Shown here: positions 1 through 7,880 of the stretch, piece after piece
How the letters are laid out: every line of letters starts with the position of its first letter
Position numbering within the stretch: position 1 is the first letter of the stretch
Assembly (NCBI GenBank): GCA_004151065.3
Contig: NWUY0300002156.1
Location: 32,404-48,662, forward strand
DNA: 16,259 bases
DNA from: Larix sibirica
Lineage: Eukaryota > Streptophyta > Pinopsida > Pinales > Pinaceae
Direction of reading: 5' to 3'
The notes under the pieces: generated by a model
Seen by the model: only the letters and a program-made list of their open reading frames with translations
Database searches by the model: none
What the model was told of the DNA's origin: nothing
Position numbers and translations under genes: made by a program

Positions 1-146
1 AGCTCTATCTGAATAGTTCATAAGGCACAATACTTGCTAAGGTTTTGCAAATGGGGTAGCAAGCTAAATGGGCTTGATGCATGCTTGAGCCAAAAGAGTC
101 TTAGGATGGGTGACCTCTCAAGAAATCCTGGTGTTTTTTATTGTGT
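1..146 (+). repeat. Degenerate 5S-rRNA-like sequence (Cassandra-type LTR or 5S pseudogene)
   Basis: Bases 102-117 (TAGGATGGGTGACCTC) match the conserved 3' internal-promoter part of plant 5S rRNA. The match extends more loosely through AGAAATCCTGGTGTT (121-135), and upstream through AAGCTAA...GGCTTG (61-75) and CATAAGGCAC (about 19-28), in the order of a 5S gene. Many mismatches and an extra stretch around 76-92 make a working 5S gene unlikely. Plant Cassandra TRIM elements carry 5S sequence in their LTRs, so an LTR cut by the window edge is one explanation; a dispersed 5S pseudogene is the other. Confidence 0.6.
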
Positions 147-690
147 CCCACAATTACAATCTTAATATACATTCTTCTTCTTCAAGCTTGATAACCATGA
201 CAAAAAACTTGTAAAACTGCTTTGTTGTACCCCACAATTGCAATCTTAGTCTTCTTCTTCAAACTCGATGACCATGAAGAAAAAACTTGTAAAACTGCTT
301 TGTTGTGCCCCATAATTACAATCTTAATATACATTCTTCTTCAAGCTTGATGACCATGAAGAAAAACTTGTAAAACTGCTTTGTTATGCCCCACAATTGC
401 AATCTTAATATAGACTCTTCTTCAAGTTTCATGACCATGAAATTTTTTTTGGTAATCTTCTTTCTTAAAGTGCTTTGTTGTCCCACAATTACAATCTTAA
501 TATACATTCTTATTCAAGCTTGAAGACCATGAAGAAAAAATTTGTAATTTTCTTTCTTGAAGTGCTTTGTTGTCCTCCACAATTACAATCTTAATATACA
601 ACATTCTTCTTCAAGCTTGATGACCATGAAAAAAACCCTTGTAATGATGACTATGAAGAAAAAGCTTGTAATTTTCATGATAATACGATT
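147..690 (+). repeat. Six-copy minisatellite, units of 78-94 bp
   Basis: Copies begin near 147, 231, 309, 390, 482 and 576, each with CCACAATT(A/G)CAATCTTA. A TTCTTCAAGCTTGATGACCA block, an AAGAAAAA run and CTTTGTTGT follow. Copies 1-3 share GTAAAACTGC; copies 4-6 have a TAATTTTCTTTCTT variant, so two subfamilies are visible. It starts right after the 5S-like block. The minus-strand reading frame at 507-316 is an artefact of the repeat. Confidence 0.85.
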
Positions 691-781
691 GAAATAAATA
701 AATTACCTTGTCATAATGCATGTTGGAACAAATTCTCATGTCTGCCTGCACATCCATTTTCTACAAATGGAACTCAAAAAA

Positions 782-865
782 TCAACAAACATTTATTTAC
801 ATGGTCTTTACCATTGATTTGGATCTCAACAAACATTTACATGGTCTTTACCATTGATTTGTCTG
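782..865 (+). repeat. Tandem duplication, 44-bp unit
   Basis: TCAACAAACATTTA...CATGGTCTTTACCATTGATT occurs at 782-825 and again at 826-865; the second copy lacks four bases of the TTTA run. It lies downstream of the transporter stop. Confidence 0.85.
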
Positions 866-1345
866 TCAACGATTCTTAAATAACTTTTCCATTTTCCCTG
901 AACCTTCCATGGCTTCAACATATTGTTCTATGCACATGGCCAGACATTTACTCTTTTACTTTTGGGTTTGGTTTGGCTCATCTATTGCGTGTTCACTATT
1001 TCAGCAGTTTCCATGTTTTCTTTATTCTTCATCCTATGCTCATACAATTCTTTTGGCGTACGGTTTAAATGCTTTCATCCTCTACATTGAAAACATATAA
1101 ATCCGTAGATAGTAATTGATGAGCATGTTACAGATTTTTCAATAAACTCTGTCATTGCCTTTAGTAATTTGTTGATCACTTTCCTGATGAGATTTTAGAG
1201 CTATTTCAGTTTTATGCTTTCCAACATTGCAAAGGTAAAAAGAAGTTAAAATGTTGTGTAAAAGTCTGGTGAAGATTATTACGTATCAACAATATATCAA
1301 CCCAATTCTATGTGATTGTGCTCATCAAAAAGAGCATTAGCTTCT

Positions 1346-1411
1346 GAGAGCTAGGAAGCTCCGTGACACAGAGGTAGAAAGAACCTCAGTTTCTTAGAGC
1401 TAGAAAGCTCT
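1346..1411. repeat. Pair of direct-repeated stem-loops, 49-bp spacing
   Basis: GAGAGCTAGGAAGCTCC (1346-1362) and AGAGCTAGAAAGCTCT (1396-1411) are related. The second is a perfect 6-bp stem with a 4-base loop. They lie in the likely 3' UTR of the transporter. Confidence 0.6.
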
Positions 1412-1574
1412 TCCACACACGTATGATTCCTTAACCAAGAGATCAAACCAGTGTGTTATGTACCAGTAACCAAACCAAGAGATCCAACCCGGTCTTACAT
1501 ATCCACAGAACTATATTTGTGGTTAGTGCCTTTACAATTATATATAGCATCTCTCATCGGGAGATTGGTAGTGA

Positions 1575-1764
1575 TCAGCGTAGCAGAGGTATTTTCACAT
1601 CCAAAACTTGGGAAGAAGAAGGATGGTGATGTTGTTCTTCATCTACGGTGTGTAGATCCTCCTCTACTTTCTCTGAAGTAATTTTGATGTGGGTAACGCT
1701 GTCATAGGATTTGCCCCACAGAACAAGGTAGAGACCAGCGAATATAAGAAGTACACCCATCACA
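1575..1764 (-). CDS. Exon 7 of the WAT1-like gene (residues 328-390 and stop)
   Basis: Acceptor ATTGTAACAG; the exon opens by completing Ser328. It encodes the last helix (VMGVLLIFAGLYLVLWGK, 329-346) and a 44-residue hydrophilic tail. The tail has an acidic stretch (EKVEEDLHTVDEEQ, 359-372), His373-375 and a terminal IPLLR. The stop is TGA at 1577-1575. Confidence 0.91.
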
Positions 1765-4700
1765 CTGTTACAATATGCCAACCAAGCAATTCGGTTAAAT
1801 TATTTTCTGAATTTCTAAACACAGTACTTTCCAGGTCCCTAACTAAGATCAAATCAATACATGAACATCATATTTTTACTTCAATCTGTGGGACCGAGAA
1901 GAAAAACTATTGAAGCAAAAATTTCGGCATCATCTGCCATTTAGAGCTGTCTCTGTAACCCAGATATGCATACAATCAATACGATTGTATAGCCATTGAA
2001 AATCTGAAAATTTAACCACCTACCTTCCCAGATACACTGTGTCTCCCAGAAACCAAGATGATAAGATTGCCGAGAACACAGTAGACACAGGGCTGAATAT
2101 TGTAACGAATACGGGTCCTCTTTTCTGCATACACCACAATTGTAATGCAAGTCCGACTCCAGTGCAGGTGATTCCCTGCCAAATTAAATTCTTCATAAAT
2201 CAGCAACAAGGGCTTGCATTGTTATTCGCAAATTACGTTATTCGGGGGTGTTGAAGAAATACGAAAGAGGATCAACATCTAGACTTACTCCATTGACTAC
2301 AGTAAAAAACCCGCTCCTATCTAGTACCCATGATGTTGGCTTGAATCCTCTGTCCTGAACCATTATTAGGACAGTAGCCAGAATGGAGCCTAGAATGGCA
2401 GTAATTGATGTTTGTGACAATGGGGCCGGATACATCTTCAATGTCTCTGCCTGCACATGAAATTATGGGATCAAAGACTTGGGTGGGGATCTATGACAGG
2501 TCGAATAACGGAAAGGGTTATTTGACATTAATTTAATAAGTAAGGCGTGGATACCTGCAGTATCAAGGTAGTGGATAAGATAGTCACTGCTGAGACGAGG
2601 TAAATACTCCCTCTAATCTGTTTGCTTAAATCTCCATTTCCAACCTGGAGAAAGCTAACAAGAATGTTTTCCACAGGGTGCACTGTATTAAGATCAGAAA
2701 CTGAATGCATCATTGGAGCCCAGATTTGGCTTAGAGCGGGACCTCGTAGGAAACTCATTGCCATTGCTCCAGACACACAAAGTAGAGTTCCCGCAATTTT
2801 GGATCTGCTGCCAATGCACTTAATGTCCACTTTCTCCATGCTACACAGATCACACTCACATTTAACTTCTGGTTTTGGCGATAAACAAATCACTAATCAT
2901 TCAATCTTGCCAAAAGAATTAGAGAAAAATGTATAAGGAAAACAGTTCACAGTGATCCACCTGCCATTTCAGATGCATTATAAAAAGTTATAAATTCAAA
3001 TTTAGATGGGATGTAAATCTCTTTAGCAATCAAAAGATAACAGAAACCTTGTTCTACAAACTATACAAACTATATATATTTTATAAAAGAGAAAAAAACT
3101 TTAATAAAAACAAATTTGGATTTGTATATTATTAAGAAAAAAAACAAAACAGAACAATAAATCTAAATCTAATAAATCTAGTTTTAGTAAGTCTGACTAT
3201 TAAGAATATGTGTTTCCTTTTAAGAGGTTATAGGTTCAAATTCAAATGAGTAGAATATATACATCTCTGTAATAGACTTTAGCAGTTAAACCTTTATAAA
3301 GAGAAGATCCCTTATCTCACCAACAAAAGAGTCTCATACATCAAATTAATAGATAGCATAACTAAAATCTACCTTATAAAGCGCCCGACCACAAAAAAAA
3401 AAAAAAAACCTGAATGTTTGCCTTGTAAAATCCTCTAAATTATTATGCTATGCTATTCCCGCTATTCTGTTTTTTCTTTTGGAAATGGTATGCACATTGC
3501 AACATTGAGGTGATGTTTAACGTTTGAAATCTATAAATTTCTGGATCAACGTTATGAGAACGTTCGATCCTGAAAATGCTTCACTTTATTATTATTATAT
3601 TGTGAAAGAGAATATGCCGGTACAGTATTAAAAAAAAGCTGGAGCCAGAGCCAGAGCCAAGCTCCAGCGCAATGAAGATGGGAAGCTAGTGATGCAGGGG
3701 GATCAACCAAATTCATGGCACAGCTCGATCCGGATGAATTTCCAAGTGCAACTTAAACGTGTTGAAGTTTCCTTTGCCTAGATACTCTTATTCCATGGAG
3801 AAATATCCTTTTATGTACACGCGTGTCCCACTTTATGATATTCCAGGAGCCCCAGATTCCGCTGCCTGCAACGTGGCGCCTTGTCAAATTTAGGGATCGA
3901 CTGATATTCCTAGGTAGGGTAGCTTGTGCATTAATGTGTGGTAGTTGAATTCAAATGGGGCGCATTAATTTTTCTGCCCGACCATTTTGGTGCTAGCCTG
4001 GTCGGCAAGGACATTTTGGTCGGTAAGGGGAGTGAAAAAAAATTGGTAAGATGAGCCAAGACCGGCGAGGGGGTGGAAACCAAGTAGTGCGGTAGAGTTC
4101 TGAGAAACAGGAAGCCTTCGAGCTTGTCTGTAAATTTTAAACATTTGCTAATGCAAAATTTAAAATTTCTGTTTGCAATCCTATGTGTTTAATTCTCCTG
4201 CGAGTGAATTTTATTCTTTGTTGCGTGCTGTGTACTTTGAAACTACGGGGGTTGGGGTCGAGCCTATGCACCAGCCAGTGCCAAGCTGATGGATATAGTT
4301 TTGAAGCCGTCCATGAAAGTGTGAACTGGACTATCAACACTTGAGCAAAGCAATAATTTAAAAAAATGGAAGTAAAGTAAGGCTACCGGAAGTAAAGTAA
4401 GGCTACCTAGCATCTGATGTGGCCCCAAATGGCAAGCTAGAGAATACTGGGATTTACTAAGTAATAATATGTTCAAAAGAATGGTTGGAATTGTATAATT
4501 GTTTAGATTATATAATCTAAATGTAATAGAGGTGTATTTGAATGGTTGAATTTATTTAAGCATTCAAAAATACAATTTCAACAATAAAAACTGGTCAAAG
4601 TTTATGTAACCAAATTCAAAAAATCACTAAAATTGCATTTATTATTTGTTGAGATACAACTCTAATATTTAAAATACAATTTTAATAATGAAAAATTACA

Positions 4701-5936
4701 ATTTAATTAAAAATTGTACAACCAAATTCCACTAACAGAAAAAAATTCTTTATTCCACCATCAAAAATATACCATACTTTTGAGAGACAAAAGTGAAACC
4801 TATAGATGCTAACAGAAAAGAATTCTTTACTCCATCAAAAATATACTGTACTTTTGAGAGATAAAAGGTGAAACATACACGTGAGGAGATATCTGGGAGA
4901 GCCATAGTACTAGCCTTGTAAATTCCTGCAAATCAATATATTCTCAAAAAAATTGTTTACCAACGAAGGGTTTTCTTTTGTTATGATTTGTATGTTAAAT
5001 TAATTCTAGAGTATTGTTTCGAGTTTGAGTTTTATCTTCTTATCTGCAAGAACTGTGTAATCTTTGGAAAATAGTATCCACATAGTTAAAGAATGTTTAA
5101 TTTCTGAAACCTGTAAACCGAAGGTACAGAATGTTTAGTTTCTGAAATCTGTAAAAACTCATAAGAAAATATATAGATATAGAGACTGAATGGAACAAAT
5201 GAGTTAGAAGTGCGAATACCAACCCTAAAGCCCATGCCATGACGAATATAATTGCTGGAGCCAAGTTAGGCATTGCCGAAGCAAAGGCAGGAGACGTATC
5301 TTTCAATCCCATTAGCAAGAACGTTTGAAATGCAGACGCTGTAACAAACTCAGAGACAAAATATTTATGAGAATCTGATATCAACTCTATTTATATAGCA
5401 ATGACAAAAATGAAGATGCAGAATGTGGACTTCAAATACTTAACTTACCCCCAATAGACAGCAACAAGAACCGTCCGAACAGAGTTAAACTCACTGTTGG
5501 TGGCCGCTTCCTCCTGCATTCCGTGATGAAACCATGGATTTGAAATGTTAGAAATTAAAAGAATACTCAGCACTGCAAATTTCCAAAGAAGATCCAATGA
5601 ATGAAACGATTGCAATGTTAGAAATTAAAAGAATACTCAGCACTGCAAATTTCTAAAGAAGATCCAATGAAATGAAACGATGCCCGCATACATACTTTTC
5701 AAGAAAGAGGGCAAATGGTGTAAGCATACATACTTTTCAAGAAAGAGGGCAAATGGTGTAAGCACTAGTGCTCCAACCCCGTTGGAATAAACAATGAGAA
5801 CCAGAGGGTTCAGCCCCTTTGATAACTCATTCCCCACAAGAACACCGTTCACTGCATAACCAATCTGCAAACCCAGCAAGGAGGCATAGATTCCCAAGAC
5901 TTCCAGACTACAGAAAGGGCGTTTGTCACTGTACAT
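1575..5936 (-). CDS. WAT1-related / UMAMIT-type EamA membrane transporter, 7 exons, complete
   Basis: Predicted exons, in transcript order: 5936-5734, 5513-5449, 5338-5224, 2840-2555, 2450-2289, 2175-2024 and 1764-1575. All six introns are GT-AG, and the exons sum to 1173 nt (390 residues plus TGA) without a stop. The start is the first in-frame ATG, with an in-frame TAA three codons upstream. Two EamA repeats are visible (about residues 14-150 and 190-345), with about ten hydrophobic segments. Family landmarks are FALFLEKRKRPP (62-73), LKDTSPAFASAMPNLAP (101-117), YPAPLS (230-235), WCMQKRGPVF (291-300), GDTVYLGS (321-328) and LYLVLWGK (339-346). The tail (347-390) is hydrophilic and ends in IPLLR. 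Family members (WAT1, UMAMITs, pine auxin-induced 5NG4) export amino acids or auxin-related solutes across the plasma membrane or tonoplast; this substrate cannot be read from sequence. Length is normal for the family. One oddity is Ser51 in the VYSNG motif, where relatives usually have Arg (YRN). Exon structure confidence is high; function at family level only. Confidence 0.93.
2024..2175 (-). CDS. Exon 6 of the WAT1-like gene (residues 278-328)
   Basis: Acceptor TTTGGCAG, donor GGAAG|GTAGGT. It carries the most diagnostic segment of the family: LQLWCMQKRGPVFVTIFSP (288-306), then an uncharged helix and GDTVYLG (321-327). Confidence 0.92.
2289..2450 (-). CDS. Exon 5 of the WAT1-like gene (residues 224-277)
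   Basis: Acceptor CATGTGCAG, donor GGA|GTAAGT; exactly 54 codons. It encodes AETLKMYPAPLS followed by a transmembrane helix (about 236-255) and the loop to TTVVNG-type residues before the next helix. Confidence 0.9.
2555..2840 (-). CDS. Exon 4 of the WAT1-like gene (residues 128-223)
   Basis: Acceptor ATCTGTGTAG after a 2.4-kb intron; donor CAG|GTATCC. It completes EamA repeat 1 (GMEK loop, then SKIAGTLLCVSGAMAMSF, 141-158) and spans the inter-repeat linker (about 160-203). It then starts the second repeat (RGSIYLVSAVTILSTTLILQ, 204-223). It ends in phase 0. Confidence 0.9.
3182..3408 (+). mobile_element. Possible tRNA-derived SINE remnant with poly(A) tail
   Basis: GAGGTTATAGGTTCAAATTC (3224-3243) resembles a tRNA box B and its arm. 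TAGTAAGTCTG (3185-3195) is a weak box A about 38 bp upstream, and the block ends in a run of 16 A (3393-3408). A related sequence with GTTATAAATTCAAATTT lies at about 2985-3060. No target-site duplication was established. It could equally be a chance AT-rich match. Confidence 0.33.
4368..4407 (+). repeat. Perfect 20-bp tandem duplication in intron 3
   Basis: GGAAGTAAAGTAAGGCTACC is present twice with no gap and no mismatch (4368-4387, 4388-4407), implying a recent event. Confidence 0.95.
4530..4731 (+). repeat. Diverged AT-rich duplication in intron 3
   Basis: AAAATACAATTTCAACAATAAAAA (from about 4568) recurs as AAAATACAATTTTAATAATG (from about 4672). GTAACCAAATTCA (about 4606) recurs as ACAACCAAATTCC (about 4719). 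The spacing drifts from about 104 to 113 bp, so indels have accumulated. It could be an old MITE; clear terminal repeats were not found. Confidence 0.4.
4732..4884 (+). repeat. Imperfect tandem duplication, 77-bp unit, in intron 3
   Basis: Copies start at 4732 and 4809 with CTAACAGAAAA(A/G)AATTCTTTA, and share ATCAAAAATATAC and ACTTTTGAGAGA. Small indels and substitutions show it is older than the 20-bp duplication nearby. Confidence 0.85.
5224..5338 (-). CDS. Exon 3 of the WAT1-like gene (residues 90-128)
   Basis: Acceptor TTTGTTACAG and donor GG|GTTGGT. It encodes the rest of TM3 and TM4, with the well-conserved run TSPAFASAMPNLAP (104-117). A nearby alternative donor (GTATTC) six bases on would add Val-Gly and is less consistent with the family pattern at the ALGMEK junction. 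Confidence 0.9.
5449..5513 (-). CDS. Exon 2 of the WAT1-like gene (residues 68-90)
   Basis: A 65-nt exon between acceptor AATGCAG and donor GTAAGT. It encodes the basic RKRPP loop after TM2 and the first half of TM3 (LTLFGRFLLLSIGG). This exon is too short to show as an ORF; it was found because the family motif and both splice sites fit. It ends one base into the Ala90 codon. Confidence 0.88.
5544..5683 (+). repeat. Tandem duplication, 70-bp unit, in intron 1
   Basis: AATGTTAGAAATTAAAAGAA... begins at 5544 and again at 5614; the copies differ by one C/T change and small indels near their ends. Both copies lie in intron 1 of the WAT1-like gene. Confidence 0.92.
5686..5761 (+). repeat. Perfect 38-bp tandem duplication covering the exon 1 splice donor
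   Basis: Bases 5686-5723 and 5724-5761 are identical. On the gene strand the unit holds the last 28 nt of exon 1 and the first 10 nt of intron 1, so the donor GAAAA|GTATGT exists twice. The proximal donor preserves the frame. The distal one adds 38 nt. Confidence 0.95.
5734..5936 (-). CDS. Exon 1 of the WAT1-like gene (residues 1-68)
   Basis: This exon carries the short cytosolic N-terminus, TM1 (about 12-34) and TM2 (about 43-65). It ends GAAAA|GTATGT, leaving two bases that join the first base of exon 2 to make Lys68. The same 38 bp, including the donor, is repeated immediately downstream, so a second identical donor exists (exon end 5696). Only the proximal donor keeps the frame. Confidence 0.9.
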
Positions 5937-6180
5937 TTTCGATTAGATCTTCTTCAATTTCTTCAATTCAAAACCCCGCTTGCCTAATTTTTCACGTTAC
6001 AGATGGTAATTTGAACAGGAAACTAAAGGCTAACTTCGTGCAAGTATAAAGCCCAGAATGAAGAATCTAATTGCTGCAACAAAGCAATACTGTAATTTGA
6101 ACAGGAAACTAAAGGCTAACTTCGTGCCGGTATAAAGCCCAGACTGAAGAATCTAAGTGCTGCAATAAAGCAAAACTGAT
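5937..6180 (-). promoter_or_regulatory. 5' leader / proximal upstream region of the WAT1-like gene
   Basis: This stretch directly precedes the start codon. I see no convincing TATA box on the minus strand. It consists mainly of an 86-bp tandem duplication, so the leader or proximal promoter has been enlarged. The transcription start cannot be placed from sequence. Confidence 0.4.
6006..6177 (+). repeat. Tandem duplication, 86-bp unit, upstream of the WAT1-like gene
   Basis: GTAATTTGAACAGGAAACTA begins at 6006 and at 6092. The copies share GGCTAACTTCGTGC, TATAAAGCCCAGA and GAAGAATCTAA with a handful of substitutions. Confidence 0.92.
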
Positions 6181-6805
6181 GATTTTAAAGTTGTGAAGCG
6201 GTGGAAGATAACAATTAAGTCCAAGTACAACGTTGTCAAAAATATGATGCGTGACAGGCTTTTGCTTTGAAGATAATATTGAAAAACATCCAAAACCAAG
6301 AAGCCATTATCAGTGGATCAATCACCTGTAACATGTCATCTGTGGGTTGCGCTAAGACTTTTAGGCGATCTTCCATAGATATTTTCCAGATTCCATTAGG
6401 TAGTGTCTTTTTCAATTTTGGCAAATTTAGTTGTCAAGATGACTGTGAGGATTGTCATCAGTGACAAATGCAAGCTGAATCTCTATTCTTATTCAATAAA
6501 AATTAGGCTACTTAAAATAATCTATTAATTATTTATTAGGTGACTGGGTTTTGGGTCATTACCTTGTGTCCTTATCAGGATAGGAATTTGGTAAAAATTA
6601 AAAATTTTACTTTACCAGTTTGACTGCAGGCATTTTACAGATTCCTTTGTTTTATTTGATGACAAATTCAAAATTCAAGTTGTATTTGATGGGCAAAATG
6701 GCTCATGATAAGCATTTAGCCCATCAAATTCCAGCACTGATCCTTACATCCTAAGAGAAAATTAAGTCTTCCCCAATCAAAACAATTTTTAAATTTTACT
6801 CCAAA
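6181..6805. other. Non-coding stretch, no gene recognised; contains a strong inverted repeat
   Basis: The two overlapping frames here (6236-6424 minus, 6267-6464 plus) match nothing I recognise and lack splice or family support. The notable element is an inverted repeat at 6684-6729. Confidence 0.5.
6684..6729. repeat. Inverted repeat / hairpin, 17-bp arms with one mismatch
   Basis: ATTTGATGGGC (6684-6694) pairs perfectly with GCCCATCAAAT (6719-6729). After one mismatch five more pairs form (6696-6700 with 6713-6717), leaving a 12-base loop. Confidence 0.8.
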
Positions 6806-7162
6806 CATAATAGATAATCTTCATCAATAATATATTTGTAATAACCACATTTTAATAACATAAAACAATAAAATAACTATTTAAAAAAAATTGTAATTCA
6901 AAAAATATTTGTGTGTGATGGAATAAGTATATTTAATTTGTTTATCAATATACAAATTGATAATTTATTTAATGAAAAGCAAAATCCACATTAGATAATA
7001 TCTTCACTTCATCCATAACATATTTGTAATAACCCCATTTTAATAACATAAAACAATAAAATAATTATTTTAAAAAATGTAATTTAAAAAATATTTTTAT
7101 GCTATGGAATAATTTGTTTATCAATATACAAATTAATCATTTATTTAATGAAAAGCAAATTG
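6806..7162 (+). repeat. Imperfect tandem duplication, about 188-bp unit
   Basis: TATTTGTAATAACC at 6833 recurs at 7021, followed in both copies by ATTTTAATAACATAAAACAA. Both then have TTTGTTTATCAATATACAAATT and TTTATTTAATGAAAAGCAAA. The second copy is slightly shorter. The whole is very AT-rich and non-coding. Confidence 0.85.
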
Positions 7163-7470
7163 AGTATTATATGGCTTTTGTCATGACTATTGATTCTTCT
7201 TTTTGGATTGTTTTCTACATATTATAGTGCTATTTACTATTTCTTTTATTAATAGTAAATTATATTTTCTGTAAAAAAAAACTTCACCATAACTATATCT
7301 ATATTGTTTTATAATTATTCTTTACACTTCACTATATTTTTTGCCACTTCACACCATTAAAAAAAAATTACATTCCTTTTATATTAAGAAAATGCATTTT
7401 ACATGTACTTTGTTTTATGCTCTTATCTTTTATGTTTGATGTGATACCTTTTCCTTCACTTCAATATTAA

Positions 7471-7860
7471 CTTCACCATGCCTATACCTTGTTTTATTGT
7501 ATGACTTTGACATGTGGATGTCATGTATGTGTATTGATATCATGATTGTGTTGGGATTTTATAGTATGTCTTTTACATGTGGATGTTGCTTCACCATACC
7601 TATACCTTGTTTTATTGTATGTCTTTGACATATGGATGTCATGTATTATGTGTATTGATATCATGGTTGTGTTGGGATTTTATGGTATGTCTTTTACATG
7701 TGGATGTTATTTCACCATACTTTTACCTTGTTTTATTGTATGCCTTTGACATGTGGATGTCATATATGTGTATTGATACCATATTGAGATTTTATGATAT
7801 GTCTTTTACATGTAGATGTTATGTATGTATGTATCAATATCATGTTTGTTTGTGTTGGGA
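7471..7860 (+). repeat. Minisatellite, units of about 118-121 bp with internal half-repeats
   Basis: Units begin near 7499, 7617 and 7738, preceded by a partial unit (CTTCACCATGCCTATACCTT, 7471-7490). Each unit holds TTTGACATGTGGATGTCATG and a related TTTTACATGTGGATGTT, so it was built from a half-size ancestor. The plus-strand reading frames at 7546-7927 exist only because the repeat lacks stops in those phases; their protein is a repeated hydrophobic string with no family match. Confidence 0.88.
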
Positions 7861-7880
7861 TTTTAATTATAAGGTATCAT

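Larger units (their letters stand above)
691..1574. other. Stretch without a recognised gene; probable 3' UTR and 3' flank of the WAT1-like gene
   Basis: No credible coding frame on either strand; the 63-codon frame at 909-1100 has no recognisable features. It holds the 44-bp duplication at 782-865 and a pair of small stem-loops at 1346-1411. The 3' UTR of the minus-strand gene must lie at the right-hand side, but its end cannot be placed. Confidence 0.5.
2841..5223 (-). other. Long intron 3 of the WAT1-like gene, filled with repeats
   Basis: At 2383 bp it is by far the longest intron; the others are 220, 110, 104, 113 and 259 bp. It contains SINE-like remnants, a 16-A run, a CCGACCA hairpin, a perfect 20-bp tandem duplication, diverged AT-rich duplications and a 77-bp tandem duplication. 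No exon of the family is missing, so nothing coding is expected in it. Confidence 0.85.

Noticed and set aside
1-146. Functional 5S rRNA gene
   Set aside because: Too many mismatches outside the 102-117 core, an internal extra stretch, and no good terminator-bounded 120-bp gene.
316-507. Minus-strand 63-codon frame
   Set aside because: Product of the 78-94-bp array; the peptide is a repeat artefact.
1-690. CRISPR-like array
   Set aside because: Units are whole-length repeats without unique spacers, in a eukaryotic context with introns and LINEs.
909-1100. Hydrophobic 63-codon plus-strand frame
   Set aside because: Unknown peptide in an AT-rich 3' flank with no supporting motif; length is expected by chance.
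2622-2936. Plus-strand 104-codon frame
   Set aside because: It is antisense to exon 4 of the transporter; the minus-strand frame has family motifs and correct splice sites.
5097-5223. Continuation of the exon 3 open frame past the GTTGGT donor
   Set aside because: The frame runs on only by chance into intron 3; family homology stops at ALG and resumes at the exon 4 acceptor with GMEK in phase.
6236-6464. Overlapping short frames upstream of the transporter
   Set aside because: Neither has a recognisable domain, splice context or codon pattern, and they overlap on opposite strands.
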